Positions 48,396 through 58,000 of a DNA stretch of 64,000 bases are shown piece after piece (the stretch's first letter is position 1; the number at the start of each line of letters is the position of its first letter). Source of the stretch: Paramagnetospirillum magneticum AMB-1 (lineage in GTDB: Bacteria; Pseudomonadota; Alphaproteobacteria; Rhodospirillales; Magnetospirillaceae); contig NC_007626.1 in NCBI RefSeq assembly GCF_000009985.1, positions 4,519,943 through 4,583,942 of the forward strand, written 5' to 3'. A program made the translations under genes and the position numbers. Under the pieces are notes generated by a model, which saw only the letters and a program-made list of their open reading frames with translations, had not been told where the DNA came from and did not search any database.

Positions 48396-48437
48396 TATAA
48401 TGGGCGACAACTAAAACATCCCCCGCCCCAGGGGGAT
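48396..48437 (+). promoter_or_regulatory. putative promoter and leader hairpin of the hemerythrin chemoreceptor
   Basis: A perfect TATAAT lies at 48396-48401; no good -35 sits 16-18 bp before it. Downstream ATCCCCC (48418-48424) pairs with GGGGGAT (48431-48437) around a 6 nt loop. The 256 bp gap 48300-48555 otherwise holds only the strong GAAGGAGG ribosome binding site at its end. Confidence 0.4.
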
Positions 48438-48555
48438 CTGATGTCGTCCCTGTCATTTGGAGAAATCGCCGGTCCATTGGCCCCTTGTCTTATCCGTACG
48501 TCATGACCATTCCGGCCGTTTTCCGAGCAGCGACTCCTTTTGAAGGAGGCGTACC

Positions 48556-50943
48556 ATGCGAAACCCACTCTCCCGATTCTCGCTCAAGATTCAGATCGGC
48601 TCTCTGGTCGCCTTGGCCGGGCTGGTTCTGTCGACCCTGTTGGCCGTGGACCTGATGGAGCAATCCATCGCCGATCGCGCCAACGCCATTGCCGCACGGG
48701 AGACGATCATCGGCGATCAGGCCGGCGCGGTGGATCGTGCGCTGCTCAATGCCCGCCGGCATGAGAAGGACTTCCTGCTGCGCGGCGAAGCCAAGTACAT
48801 TGCCCAGCATGCCGAATCGATCCGCGCCGCCCGGGCCGCCCTGGACGGCATGACTTCGGCCATGGTCACCGACGATGTCCGGCATCCTCAGATCGACGCC
48901 GTCCGCAAGGGCCTGACCACCTATGTCGACGCCTTCCGCGTCCTGACCGAACGGCACATCCTGGTCGGCCTGACCGTGAACGACGGCCTGACGGGGGCTT
49001 TGCGCAAATCGGTCCACGAGATCGAAAGTGCGCTCAAATCCCATGATGACCCGCCGCTTGCGGTCGCCATGCTGACCATCCGGCGCGACGAGAAGGACTT
49101 CTTCGCCCGCCTCGACCCCAAATATCTGGACGAGATGGCGCAGAACTATGTGGATTTCGAAAAGGCGCTGTCGGTGTCGGCCGTTCCCGCCCGGGATCGC
49201 CCGGCGATCCTGAACCTTCTGGCCGACTACCGGCGTGATTTCACCGCCGCCGCCGAGGCCTCCCTGGCCATGGTCGGCGACGGCACGGTTCTGGCCTCGA
49301 GCTATGCCAGCGTCCAGCCGCTCATCGATGCCCTGGACGACGAGGCCCTGACGGCCATGAAGGTCGCCAAGGAACGCGCCCACCAGGCCGACGAGACCGC
49401 CGGCCGGATGATGCTCTCCGTCATGGCGTCCGGCTTCGCCATCATGGTGGTGATCGGCACGCTGATCGCCCGCTCCATCTACGGCCCCATCACCGCCATG
49501 ACCGGGGTGATGGGCGAACTGGCGGGCGACAATCTGTCGGTCACAGTGCCCTTCACCGATCGCGGCGACGAGCTTGGCGGCATGGCCAAGTCGGTGGGGC
49601 ATTTCAAGGATCAGCTGATCCGCGTCCGGCAACTGGAAGCCGCCCAGGAAGAGCAGAAGCGCCGCGCCGAGGCCGACCGGCTGGCCGCCATGCGCAAGCT
49701 GGCCGATACCTTCGAGGGCAGCGTCGGCAAGGTGATCGAGACCGTCACTTCCGCCGCCACCGAGCTGGAAGCGGCTTCGGGCCAGATGGCGGGCACCGCC
49801 ACCGAGACCAGCAGCCAGGCCACCACCGTGGCGTCGGCGGCCCAGCAGGCGTCGACCAATGTCCAGACCGTGGCCTCGGCCACCGAGGAACTGGCTTCCT
49901 CCATCAAGGAGATCGCCCATCAGGTCGAACGGTCGCAGGCCGTGTCGCACCATGCCGGCGATGAGGCCCACACCACCACCATGCAGGTCCAGGCCCTGTC
50001 GGCGAATGTCGGCAAGATCGGCGAGATCGTCAAACTGATCAACGACATCGCGTCGCAGACCAACCTGCTGGCCTTGAACGCCACCATCGAGGCGGCCCGG
50101 GCCGGCGAGGCGGGCAAGGGCTTTGCCGTGGTGGCCGGCGAGGTCAAGGATCTGGCCAACCAGACGGCCAAGGCCACCAGCGAAATCGCCGGTCAGATCC
50201 AGGCGGTGCAGGACAGCACCCGCGTCGCCGTGCACGCCATCGAAAGCATCTCCAAGGTAATCGCCGAAATGGGCGAGATCAGTTCCGCCGTCGCCGCGGC
50301 GGTGGAGCAGCAGACCGCCGCCACGGGCGAGATCGCCCGCAATGTGGAACAGGCCGCCGAGGGCACCCAGGAGGTGACCCGAAACATCGTTTCGGTCGAG
50401 CAGGCCGCCAAGGAAACCGGCCAGGCCGCCGAGCAGATTCGGGAATCCTCGGGCGAGCTGTCCCGGCAGGCCGAGTTCCTGCGTCATGAAGTCGGGCAGT
50501 TCCTGATCCAGGTCCGCTCCGAGAAGAAGGATATGGTCCTGCTGCATTGGGATCGCGACCTGGAGGCCGGCGTGACCTCCATCGACCGCTATCACCAGGA
50601 AAAATTCGAGCACATCAATGAGTTCTATCGCCAGATGATGTCCGAGGACGGCGGCAAGGCGGCCATCGCCCTGCTGTCCGAGATCGACCGGTCCATCCAG
50701 GGGCATTTCGGCGAGGAAGAAGCCCTGATGGCGAAGTGCGGCTATGGCGACGGCGAAGCCCATCGCCGCAGCCACAAGGCCTTCCAGGAGCGAATTCGCG
50801 CCCTGAGAACCGGCATCGAGACCAACCACCCCGAGGCCGTGTCCCAATTGTTCGACTACGTCTCGGACTGGTTCCCCGACCATATCCGCAACGAAGACAT
50901 GGCCCTCGCCCTGTTCCTGCGGGACAGGAAGATGGCCGCCTGA
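48556..50943 (+). CDS. methyl-accepting chemotaxis protein with HBM-type sensor and C-terminal hemerythrin domain
   Basis: The 795-residue receptor has TM1 (about 12-34) and a periplasmic helical bimodular sensor, recognisable by the paired motifs RRHEKDFLLR and RRDEKDFFARLDPKYLDEM. TM2 (about 285-308), HAMP and a signalling domain follow, with the hairpin tip IASQTNLLALNATIEAARAG. A full hemerythrin domain (about 660-795) closes it. All seven iron ligands are present: H680, H717, E721, H736, H740, H776 and D781. Related receptors (Desulfovibrio DcrH) sense O2, so a role in aerotaxis is likely. It stands alone. Confidence 0.94.
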   Translation: MRNPLSRFSLKIQIGSLVALAGLVLSTLLAVDLMEQSIADRANAIAARETIIGDQAGAVDRALLNARRHEKDFLLRGEAKYIAQHAESIRAARAALDGMTSAMVTDDVRHPQIDAVRKGLTTYVDAFRVLTERHILVGLTVNDGLTGALRKSVHEIESALKSHDDPPLAVAMLTIRRDEKDFFARLDPKYLDEMAQNYVDFEKALSVSAVPARDRPAILNLLADYRRDFTAAAEASLAMVGDGTVLASSYASVQPLIDALDDEALTAMKVAKERAHQADETAGRMMLSVMASGFAIMVVIGTLIARSIYGPITAMTGVMGELAGDNLSVTVPFTDRGDELGGMAKSVGHFKDQLIRVRQLEAAQEEQKRRAEADRLAAMRKLADTFEGSVGKVIETVTSAATELEAASGQMAGTATETSSQATTVASAAQQASTNVQTVASATEELASSIKEIAHQVERSQAVSHHAGDEAHTTTMQVQALSANVGKIGEIVKLINDIASQTNLLALNATIEAARAGEAGKGFAVVAGEVKDLANQTAKATSEIAGQIQAVQDSTRVAVHAIESISKVIAEMGEISSAVAAAVEQQTAATGEIARNVEQAAEGTQEVTRNIVSVEQAAKETGQAAEQIRESSGELSRQAEFLRHEVGQFLIQVRSEKKDMVLLHWDRDLEAGVTSIDRYHQEKFEHINEFYRQMMSEDGGKAAIALLSEIDRSIQGHFGEEEALMAKCGYGDGEAHRRSHKAFQERIRALRTGIETNHPEAVSQLFDYVSDWFPDHIRNEDMALALFLRDRKMAA

Positions 50944-50958
50944 AGTGAGAGGCCCGAT

Positions 50959-50982
50959 GGGGCGCGATGACGGTCGCGCCCC
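50959..50982 (+). terminator. probable terminator after the hemerythrin chemoreceptor
   Basis: GGGGCGCGA and TCGCGCCCC form a perfect 9 bp stem with a 6 nt loop, 16 bp after the stop. No T tract follows, so its efficiency is uncertain. Confidence 0.55.
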
Positions 50983-51168
50983 GTCGGCTAAGGTTCAGAC
51001 ACTAACCCTTCAGGCGAAGAACCACTTGTAAATGGCCGTTGTTTTTTTAACTTCTCATATACGCATGCCCAGGTGCCCATAAGTTTTTCATGGAATAATC
51101 TGTGCGGGTAAAGAGGGGGGAGCGCGCCATTGGCGGTTCCCCCTTTATTGTCCGAGAAGGTTGTCCTT

Positions 51169-51414
51169 ATGGTAAAAAACGGCCCTAATGAAGGCCCCTG
51201 TGGCTGGGAAAAGCGTTGCTCGCCCCTGGATGTCGATGAGTTGCACCACGTGCTCAACTGCGCCTCGGGGCGAGGGTGCAATCAATGCGTGAAGTGTAGC
51301 GAGCTGGCCCTGGAGCAGATCCTGCACCAAGCCCGCAAAAGCGGTCGCGGCGTGCTCACCGGGCTCGAGCGGCTTGAGAACGACATGGAATTCGCCGGCG
51401 CCTTCGGTCTATAG
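51169..51414 (+). CDS. small cysteine-rich protein of unknown function
   Basis: I do not recognise this 81-residue product. From the ATG at 51169 (GAGAAGG about 8 nt upstream) it has six Cys: C11, C17, C30, C36, C39 and C42. The last three form CNQCVKC, a metal-binding-like cluster. His residues H25 and H26 lie between. The C-terminal half is helical and lacks Cys. A zinc or iron-sulfur site is plausible. It is not in an operon; its 3' end overlaps cca by 6 bp. Coding likelihood rests on the start, ribosome binding site and Cys pattern. Confidence 0.6.
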   Translation: MVKNGPNEGPCGWEKRCSPLDVDELHHVLNCASGRGCNQCVKCSELALEQILHQARKSGRGVLTGLERLENDMEFAGAFGL

Positions 51415-52716
51415 CCCCGCCGCCATCAGGCCTCGCAGCCTGTCCAGGCATTGGGAACGGTCAGGACGGTAATCCAGGTCTTCCCACCACGCCTCCACCG
51501 CGGCCAGAAGGCTGCCGATCCGCGGTCCGTGCGGAACCCCCAATTCCAGCAGATCACGCCCCTTGACCGGCAACTCCACCGGCTGCCAGTCGCGGGCGGC
51601 ATCGAGCAAGGCCGTCCAGCACCGGGACTCGGCGGCATCGGGGCGCGCCTCGGTCGAGCGCCGCGCAGCCCAGGCCACCATCACCAGATCACGGAACTCG
51701 TCGCCGCCCACCTTGCGCAAGGCCCGCCGGGTGGCGGGACCGTCCATGGCGAAACCCACGTGGACCCGCGGCGCCGCCATGGCGGCCACCCGCTTGGCCT
51801 GCACCCCCGACAGCTTGAGACGCTCGCCCAGGTCCAGGGCTCCGGCCCGGTCGGTGGCCAGCAGGGCGGCCAGGCGGCGCATGGAATCGGGACGGATCTC
51901 GGGCCGGGCCAGTCCGCGACGCTCCAGCCAGGCCAGGGTCCGCAGCCGCCCGAACTCCTTCGCCTCCGGCAGGATGTGCGCCAGGATGCCGTGGCTGTGC
52001 ATGACCAGCAGGGACGGCGTGGGGTCGTCGGCCAGCAGCAGGCGGACCAGCTCCCCCGCCACCCGCTCGCCCGACAGGCCCTTCAGCCGGTCGGCCATGC
52101 GGCGGCAGGCGTTGAGCGCCCGGGTCTCCATGGCGATGCCGCGGCCGTAATGGGCATGGAAGCGGAAGAAGCGCAGCAGGCGCAGCGCATCCTCCTCGAT
52201 GCGCTTTTCCGGCTCGCCCACGAAGCGCACCCGGCCCGCCGCCATATCGGCGATGCCGTCAAAGGGGTCGTAGACGTTGCCTTCGGGATCGGCCGACAGG
52301 GCGTTCATGGTGAAGTCGCGCCGCGACGCATCGGCCCGCCAGTCGTCGGTGTATTCGATGCGGGCGTGGCGGCCGAAGCTCTCCACGTCGACCCTGAGCG
52401 TGGTGATCTCGTAATGGGCCTTGCCGATCACCGCCGTCACCGTGCCGTGGTCGATGCCGGTGGGAATGGCATGAATCCCCGCATCGTCCAGCAGGGCCAG
52501 CACCCGCTCGGGCGGGTCGGGGGTGGCGATGTCCACATCCTTGATGGGACGCTTCAGCAGGGCGTCGCGCACGCAGCCGCCGACGAAGCGCACCCGGGCC
52601 CCCTCGGCCTGCAGCGCCGCCACCACGGCGCGGGTCTCGGCGGCGTCCATCCAGTCCTGCGGCCCCAGTAGGCCGATGGGATCACCGGGATTGAGGTGAA
52701 GGCGGGTGTTACTCAT
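51409..52716 (-). CDS. cca: CCA tRNA nucleotidyltransferase / poly(A) polymerase family
   Basis: The enzyme adds or repairs the 3' CCA of tRNAs. The 435-residue protein has the class II nucleotidyltransferase core: RFVGGCVRDALLKRPIKDVD with the metal-binding DxD, TVTAVIGKAHYEITTLRVD, and RRDFTMNALSADPEGNVYDP. The RNA-binding helices follow (GEPEKRIEEDALRLLRFFRF). In alphaproteobacteria this subgroup is usually the tRNA enzyme. A repeat unit lies 14 bp upstream of its start, between it and the NudL gene, which reads in the same direction. Confidence 0.93.
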   Translation of the reverse strand: MSNTRLHLNPGDPIGLLGPQDWMDAAETRAVVAALQAEGARVRFVGGCVRDALLKRPIKDVDIATPDPPERVLALLDDAGIHAIPTGIDHGTVTAVIGKAHYEITTLRVDVESFGRHARIEYTDDWRADASRRDFTMNALSADPEGNVYDPFDGIADMAAGRVRFVGEPEKRIEEDALRLLRFFRFHAHYGRGIAMETRALNACRRMADRLKGLSGERVAGELVRLLLADDPTPSLLVMHSHGILAHILPEAKEFGRLRTLAWLERRGLARPEIRPDSMRRLAALLATDRAGALDLGERLKLSGVQAKRVAAMAAPRVHVGFAMDGPATRRALRKVGGDEFRDLVMVAWAARRSTEARPDAAESRCWTALLDAARDWQPVELPVKGRDLLELGVPHGPRIGSLLAAVEAWWEDLDYRPDRSQCLDRLRGLMAAGL

Positions 52717-52730
52717 GCCGGACCACCGAT

Positions 52731-52834
52731 GTCATTCCGACGACCATCGGGAGGAGGAATCTCATTCTGAACCGGCGGTTCCGTCGCGGGAACGGCGCGC
52801 CAAGCGGAGATCCCTCGCCTACGCTCGGGATGAC
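52731..52834. repeat. REPIN-like inverted-repeat unit C (reverse orientation)
   Basis: Arms 52731-52763 and 52807-52834 flank a 43 bp spacer, the same length as in units A and B. Reversed, the spacer begins CGCTTGG and ends CAGAAT, matching unit A at both ends. The right arm is nearly identical to the left arms of A and B (ATCCCGAGCG...CGAGGGAT). The other arm is the diverged ATTCC/GGAAT type, as in B. A partial arm (GTCATTCCGAGG, 52841-52852) supplies the last codons and stop of the NudL gene. Confidence 0.85.
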
Positions 52835-52842
52835 GGTCATGG

Positions 52843-53538
52843 TCATTCCGAGGTCCTGCCGGTTTCGCGAGGAACCAGCACTTCCGACAGGTTGACCAGG
52901 ATTCCGGCGGTGGCGCCCCAGATCAGCCGGTCTTCCCAGGTCAGCGCCCAGAACGGCCGCTGGAAGCCCCTGACTTCGCGGCTTTGAAGCTGGTGGTTGG
53001 CCTGGTCCAGCACGAAGGCCAGCGGCACCTCGAACACCTCGGCCACCTCGAAGGAATCGGGGGCCAGCGTGAAGGGCGGATCGATGACGCCGACCAGCGG
53101 CGTAATGATGAAGCCGGTCCCGGTGGCGTAGTCGTCCAGACGGCCCAGCAGGCGGACCAGATGGCGGGACAGGCCGGTCTCCTCCTCGGTTTCGCGCAAG
53201 GCGCAGGTGGCGAAGTCGCCCTGGTCCTCGGGTTCGAGCCGCCCGCCGGGAAAGCTGATCTGGCCGGGATGGTGGGCGAGATGGGCGGTGCGCTTGGTCA
53301 GCATCACGGTCAGGCCCTCGGCGCGCTCCACCAGCGGCACCAGGACGGCGGCCGGCGTCAGGCTGTCATCGGTGGTGGCGGTGCCGGGGCGCACGGCGCC
53401 GCCCTGGACCATGGCCTCCAGGGCCGAGTCCGAGCGCCCGCCCGGGTCGAACCCGTCGGTCAGCCGTCGCGCGATCACCTCGCGCGTCAGTCGGGAAGGT
53501 CCAGCCTCCCCAATGGAAAAAAGCTCCCGCTGCTCCAT
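52843..53538 (-). CDS. Nudix hydrolase, CoA pyrophosphatase (NudL) type
   Basis: The 231-residue protein has the NudL signature LTKRTAHLAHHPGQISFPGG directly before a full Nudix box (GRLEPEDQGDFATCALRETE followed by EETGL). NudL enzymes cleave CoA and acyl-CoA to phosphopantetheine and 3',5'-ADP. The ATG at 53538 overlaps the DUF1285 gene by 52 bp; a GTG at 53478 would avoid this but lacks a good ribosome binding site. Its last codons fall in a fragment of the dispersed repeat. DUF1285-NudL-cca is a recurrent alphaproteobacterial order. Confidence 0.88.
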   Translation of the reverse strand: MEQRELFSIGEAGPSRLTREVIARRLTDGFDPGGRSDSALEAMVQGGAVRPGTATTDDSLTPAAVLVPLVERAEGLTVMLTKRTAHLAHHPGQISFPGGRLEPEDQGDFATCALRETEEETGLSRHLVRLLGRLDDYATGTGFIITPLVGVIDPPFTLAPDSFEVAEVFEVPLAFVLDQANHQLQSREVRGFQRPFWALTWEDRLIWGATAGILVNLSEVLVPRETGRTSE

Positions 53539-54050
53539 AGGCCGTAAACCGCTTCTCCCTCCCGGTCCTCCTCCCACCCTTGAGCGACCAGTTCGTAATA
53601 GACGGAGCGGGTGAGGCGCGCCTCGATCCCGTTCCGCACGGTGACGTAGGGCGACGGCTCCCCCGAGCCCTCCCCTTCGGCAATTCTCAACGGATGGTCG
53701 GCGTCGACGGTGACCATCTCGTCCATATTGGTGCGAAAGCTGACCACCATGTCGCGGCCGCCACCGCAGGTGAACATCTCGACCGCCAGGAAGGGAACAT
53801 CCTCCACCTCGATGCGGCCCATTTCGCCCGGTGTGATCAGCAGATAGCCGCCGTCCTTGGACCGGTACAGCACCGAGGCGAACAGGCAGACCATCTCTTT
53901 GCGGTTGATCGGCGAGCCATGGTAGAACCAACGTCCCTGCCGGTCGATGCGGATACCGAGATCACCGCAATACTCGGGCAGTTCGCCCGGGTAATCCACA
54001 TCCGGGGGGGATTCGGTCAAAGGCTGGTTCAATCGGCCGCTCCTGAGCAT
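53487..54050 (-). CDS. DUF1285 family protein
   Basis: The 187-residue product from the ATG at 54050 (AGGAG 5 nt upstream) matches DUF1285: DLGIRIDRQGRWFYHGSPIN, the catalytic-looking but uncharacterised RKEMVCLFASVLYRSKDGGY, and VTVRNGIEARLTRSVYYELV near the end. The family has a solved fold but no proven function. A start at 54077 would overlap the divergent moxR start. It overlaps the NudL gene by 52 bp. Confidence 0.88.
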   Translation of the reverse strand: MLRSGRLNQPLTESPPDVDYPGELPEYCGDLGIRIDRQGRWFYHGSPINRKEMVCLFASVLYRSKDGGYLLITPGEMGRIEVEDVPFLAVEMFTCGGGRDMVVSFRTNMDEMVTVDADHPLRIAEGEGSGEPSPYVTVRNGIEARLTRSVYYELVAQGWEEDREGEAVYGLWSSGSFFPLGRLDLPD

Positions 54051-54075
54051 TCTTCTCCTGCGAGGCGCCAATTCC

Positions 54076-55068
54076 ATGACACCGCACACCAGTTCCGCCG
54101 CCCCGCAAGACGAGATCGCCGCCCTCGAATCCCGCCTGTCCGAGGCCCGCGCCGCCATCGGCCGCGTGATCTTCGGCCAGGACGAAGTCATCGATCAGAG
54201 TCTTATCACGCTGCTGGCGGGGGGTCACGCCCTGTTGATCGGGCTGCCCGGCCTGGCCAAGACCCGGCTGGTCCACACCCTGGGCATCGTGCTGGGCCTG
54301 GACGACAAGCGGGTGCAGTTCACCCCCGATTTGATGCCCGCCGATATCCTGGGCTCCGAGGTGCTGGAAGAGGGCGCCGGCGGTGCGCGCGCCTTCCGCT
54401 TCATCCAGGGGCCGGTATTCTGCCAGCTGCTGATGGCCGACGAGATCAACCGCGCCGGGCCGCGCACCCAATCGGCCCTGCTGCAGGCCATGCAGGAGCA
54501 CCACGTCAGCGTGGCGGGCGCCCGCCAGGACCTGCCCCGGCCGTTCCACGTCCTGGCCACCCAGAACCCGCTGGAGCAGGAGGGCACCTACCCCCTGCCC
54601 GAAGCGCAGCTCGACCGTTTCCTCATGCAGATCGACGTGGGCTATCCCGACCGTGACGCCGAGCGCCGCATGCTGATCGACACCACCGGCGCCGTCTCGG
54701 CCGAGGCGGAACGGGTCATGGGCGCCGACGACCTGCTGGCGGCCCAGGCCCTGGTCCGGCGCATCCCGGTGGGCGATGCGGTGGTGGATGCCATCCTCAA
54801 CCTGGTGCGCCAGGGCCGCCCGGAAAGCACGTCGCTGGATCTGGTCCGCCGGGCGGTGGCCTGGGGGCCGGGCCCCCGCGCCGCCCAGGCGCTGATGCTG
54901 GCCGTCCGGGCCCGCGCCCTGCTCCAGGGCCGCCTGTCGCCATCGGTGGACGACATCCGCGCCCTGGCCGCGCCGGTGCTGCGCCATCGCATGGCGCTGG
55001 GCTTTGCCGCCCGGGCCGACGGCATCACCCTGGCCCAGGTGATCGAGGCCCTGGACGGCACCCTATGA
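54076..55068 (+). CDS. MoxR-family AAA+ ATPase
   Basis: MoxR ATPases act as chaperones, often with von Willebrand factor A proteins. The 330-residue product has Walker A in LIGLPGLAKTRLVHTLG, Walker B in LLMADEINRAGPRTQSALLQ, sensor 1 in HVLATQNPLEQEGTYPLPEA and a C-terminal lid. MoxR genes usually precede DUF58 and VWA genes; here the stop instead overlaps the addA start by 4 bp. The start lies only 25 bp from the divergent DUF1285 start. Confidence 0.93.
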   Translation: MTPHTSSAAPQDEIAALESRLSEARAAIGRVIFGQDEVIDQSLITLLAGGHALLIGLPGLAKTRLVHTLGIVLGLDDKRVQFTPDLMPADILGSEVLEEGAGGARAFRFIQGPVFCQLLMADEINRAGPRTQSALLQAMQEHHVSVAGARQDLPRPFHVLATQNPLEQEGTYPLPEAQLDRFLMQIDVGYPDRDAERRMLIDTTGAVSAEAERVMGADDLLAAQALVRRIPVGDAVVDAILNLVRQGRPESTSLDLVRRAVAWGPGPRAAQALMLAVRARALLQGRLSPSVDDIRALAAPVLRHRMALGFAARADGITLAQVIEALDGTL

Positions 55069-58000
55069 CGGACGGCTCCGTCCTTTCTTTCGACGCCGAC
55101 CAGCGGCAGCGCCGGGCCGCCGACCCCACCGCCAGCGTCTGGGTGGCGGCCAGCGCCGGCACCGGCAAGACCAAGGTACTGACCGACCGGGTGCTGACCC
55201 TGCTGCTGGCCGGCACCCCGCCTCACAAGATTCTCTGCCTGACCTTCACCAAGGCCGCCGCCGCCGAGATGTCCAACCGCATCGCCGGGCGGCTGGGCCA
55301 GTGGGCCACGGCCCATGACAGCGACCTGGCCGACGACCTGGGGAGATTGCTGGGCCGGGCGCCGTCCCCGGGCGAGATGACGGGGGCGCGCCGCCTGTTC
55401 GCCGCCCTGCTGGACGCGCCGGGCGGCATGCACATGGAGACCATCCACGCTTTCTGCCAGTCGCTGTTGCGCCGCTTTCCCCTGGAGGCAGGCATCGCGC
55501 CCCATTTCCAGGTGATGGACGACCGCGACGCCGGCGAGCTGCTGGAGGCCGCCAAGCTGGAAATTCTTTCCCAGGCCCGCATGGGCGACGGCGCCCTGGG
55601 GGGCGCCCTGGCCCTGGTGACCTCCCGCGTGCATGAAACCGCCTTTCCCGAACTGATGGGCGAACTGACCGCCGAGCGCGGGCGGCTGGAGCGTCTGTTC
55701 GAGCGCCATGGCGGAGTCGAGGGCGCCCTGGCGGCGCTGCGGACCCGGCTGGGGCTGGAGGCGGGCGACACCCCGGACTCGCTGCTGGCCTGGGCCACCG
55801 ATGAGGCCCATTTCCAGGGCGAAGGCCTGCGGGAAGCCGTGGCGGCGTTGCTGACCGGCTCGGACTCCGACCGCAAGCGGGGCGAGGCCATGGCCCGCTG
55901 GCTGGCCGATCCGGCGGGGCGGGAAAATGGCTTTGCCGGCTGGTGCGCCCAGTTCCTGACCGCCGAGGGAGGCATCCGCAAGACCCTGGCCACCAAGGCG
56001 GTGCGCGAGGGCTTTCCCGGCGTCGAGGATTGCCTGCTGGCCGAGGCCGAGCGCCTGTATCGCCTGACCGAGAGGCTGCGGGCCGCCCGCATCGCCGAGG
56101 CCACGGGGGCGCTGCTGACTCTGGGCGGCGCCCTGCTCGCCTCGTATCGCCGCGCCAAGACCCATCGCGCCCTGATGGATTACGACGACCTGATCCTGGG
56201 CGCCCGCGACCTGCTGGCCCGGCCGGGTGTGGCGCCCTGGGTGCTGTACAAGCTGGACGGCGGCATCGACCACGTGCTGATCGACGAGGCGCAGGACACC
56301 AATCCCGACCAGTGGGCGGTGGTGGAGAAGCTGACCGAGGAATTCTTCGCCGGGCGCGGCGCCCGCGAAACGTTGCGCACCGTCTTCGCGGTGGGCGATG
56401 CCAAGCAATCCATCTACTCGTTCCAGCGGGCCGACCCGCGCGAATTCGAGCGCATGCGCGAGGCCTTCGCCACCCATGTGCCCGCCGCCGGCGGCAAGTG
56501 GGAGGTGGTCGACCTCAACCTGTCGTTCCGCTCGGCTCCCGCCGTGCTGGAGGCGGTCAACGCCGTCTTCGCGCCGGGACGGCCGGGCCGCGACGGAGTG
56601 GCCGGGGACGAGGACATCACCCACCTGCCCCACCGCGGCGGCCAGGCCGGACGGGTGGAGGTCTGGCCCGTCGTCGAGCCCCGCCCCGCCGACGAGCTTC
56701 CCGCCTGGAAGCCGCCGGTGGAACGCATCAGAGGCGATTCGCCGCGCACCCGGCTGGCCCGGCTGATGGCGGCGCGCATCCGCGCCATGATCGACGGCGA
56801 GGTCCTGGAGTCCAAGGGCCGTCCGGTGCGGGCCGGCGACGTGCTGGTGCTGGTGCGCCGCCGGGGCGGCTTCGTCGAGGATCTGGTGCGCGAACTGAAA
56901 AGCCGCAAGGTGGAGGTGGCCGGCGCCGACCGCATGGTGCTGACCGAGCAGATGGCAGTCATGGACCTGATGGCGCTGGGCAATTTCCTGTTGCTGCCCG
57001 AGGACGACCTGACGCTCGCCACCGTGCTGAAGGGGCCGCTGGTGGGGCTCGGCGAAGACCAGCTTTTCACCCTGGCCCATCATCGCGGCAAGGATGTGGG
57101 GCTGTGGGAGGCCCTGCGCCAGGGCGTCGCCGACGAGGGCGGCGTGTTCGAGGCGGCCTTCCGCCGGCTCTCGGAGCTGCTGGCCCAGGCCGACCGCGTC
57201 TCGCCCCATACCCTCTATGCCCGGGTGCTGGGGCCGCTGGGCGGGCGCCGGCGCCTGCTGGCCCGGCTGGGGCTGGAGGCCGAGGATTCCATCGACGAGT
57301 TCATGTCCCTGACCCTGGCCTTCGAGCGCGCCCACCCGCCCTCGCTTCAGGGCTTCCTCCACTGGCTGGAGGCGGGCGCCCTGGAGATCAAGCGCGACCT
57401 GGAGCAGGCGGGCCGCGACGCGGTGCGCATCATGACCGTGCATGGCTCCAAGGGCCTGCAGGCGCCCATCGTCTTCCTGCCCGACACCATGCAGGTGCCC
57501 ACCCGCTCGCCCCGCCTGCTGTGGCTGGGCGAGGGCGAGGGCGAACTCCCCGCCTGGCCGCCCCGGGCCGAGGACATGGATTCCGTGTGCCGCCAGGGCG
57601 CCGACGCACGCAAGCAATCGCGGGAGCGGGAATACCGCCGCCTGCTCTACGTGGCCATGACCAGGGCCGAGGACCGGCTGGTGGTCTGCGGCTGGCGCGG
57701 CCTGAAGGCGGCGCCCGAGACCTGCTGGCACGCCCTGGTCCAGTGCGCCCTGGCCCCCACCGCCGCCGCCTTCGACGATCCCTTCCTGGCCAAGGCGGCC
57801 GAGACCGCCGAAGGCCCGGTGCTGGTCCTGGCCAATGCCCAGACCGCGCCGCCGGAAAAGGAAAAGGGCGCCGGGCCGGGAGCGGGGCAATCCTCGCCGC
57901 TGCCCGACTGGGCGCTGCTCTCCGCCGAACCGGAGCCCATCCCCCCCCGGCCGCTGGCCCCGTCGCGGCCCGAGGGCGAGGAGCCGACCGTACGCTCGCC

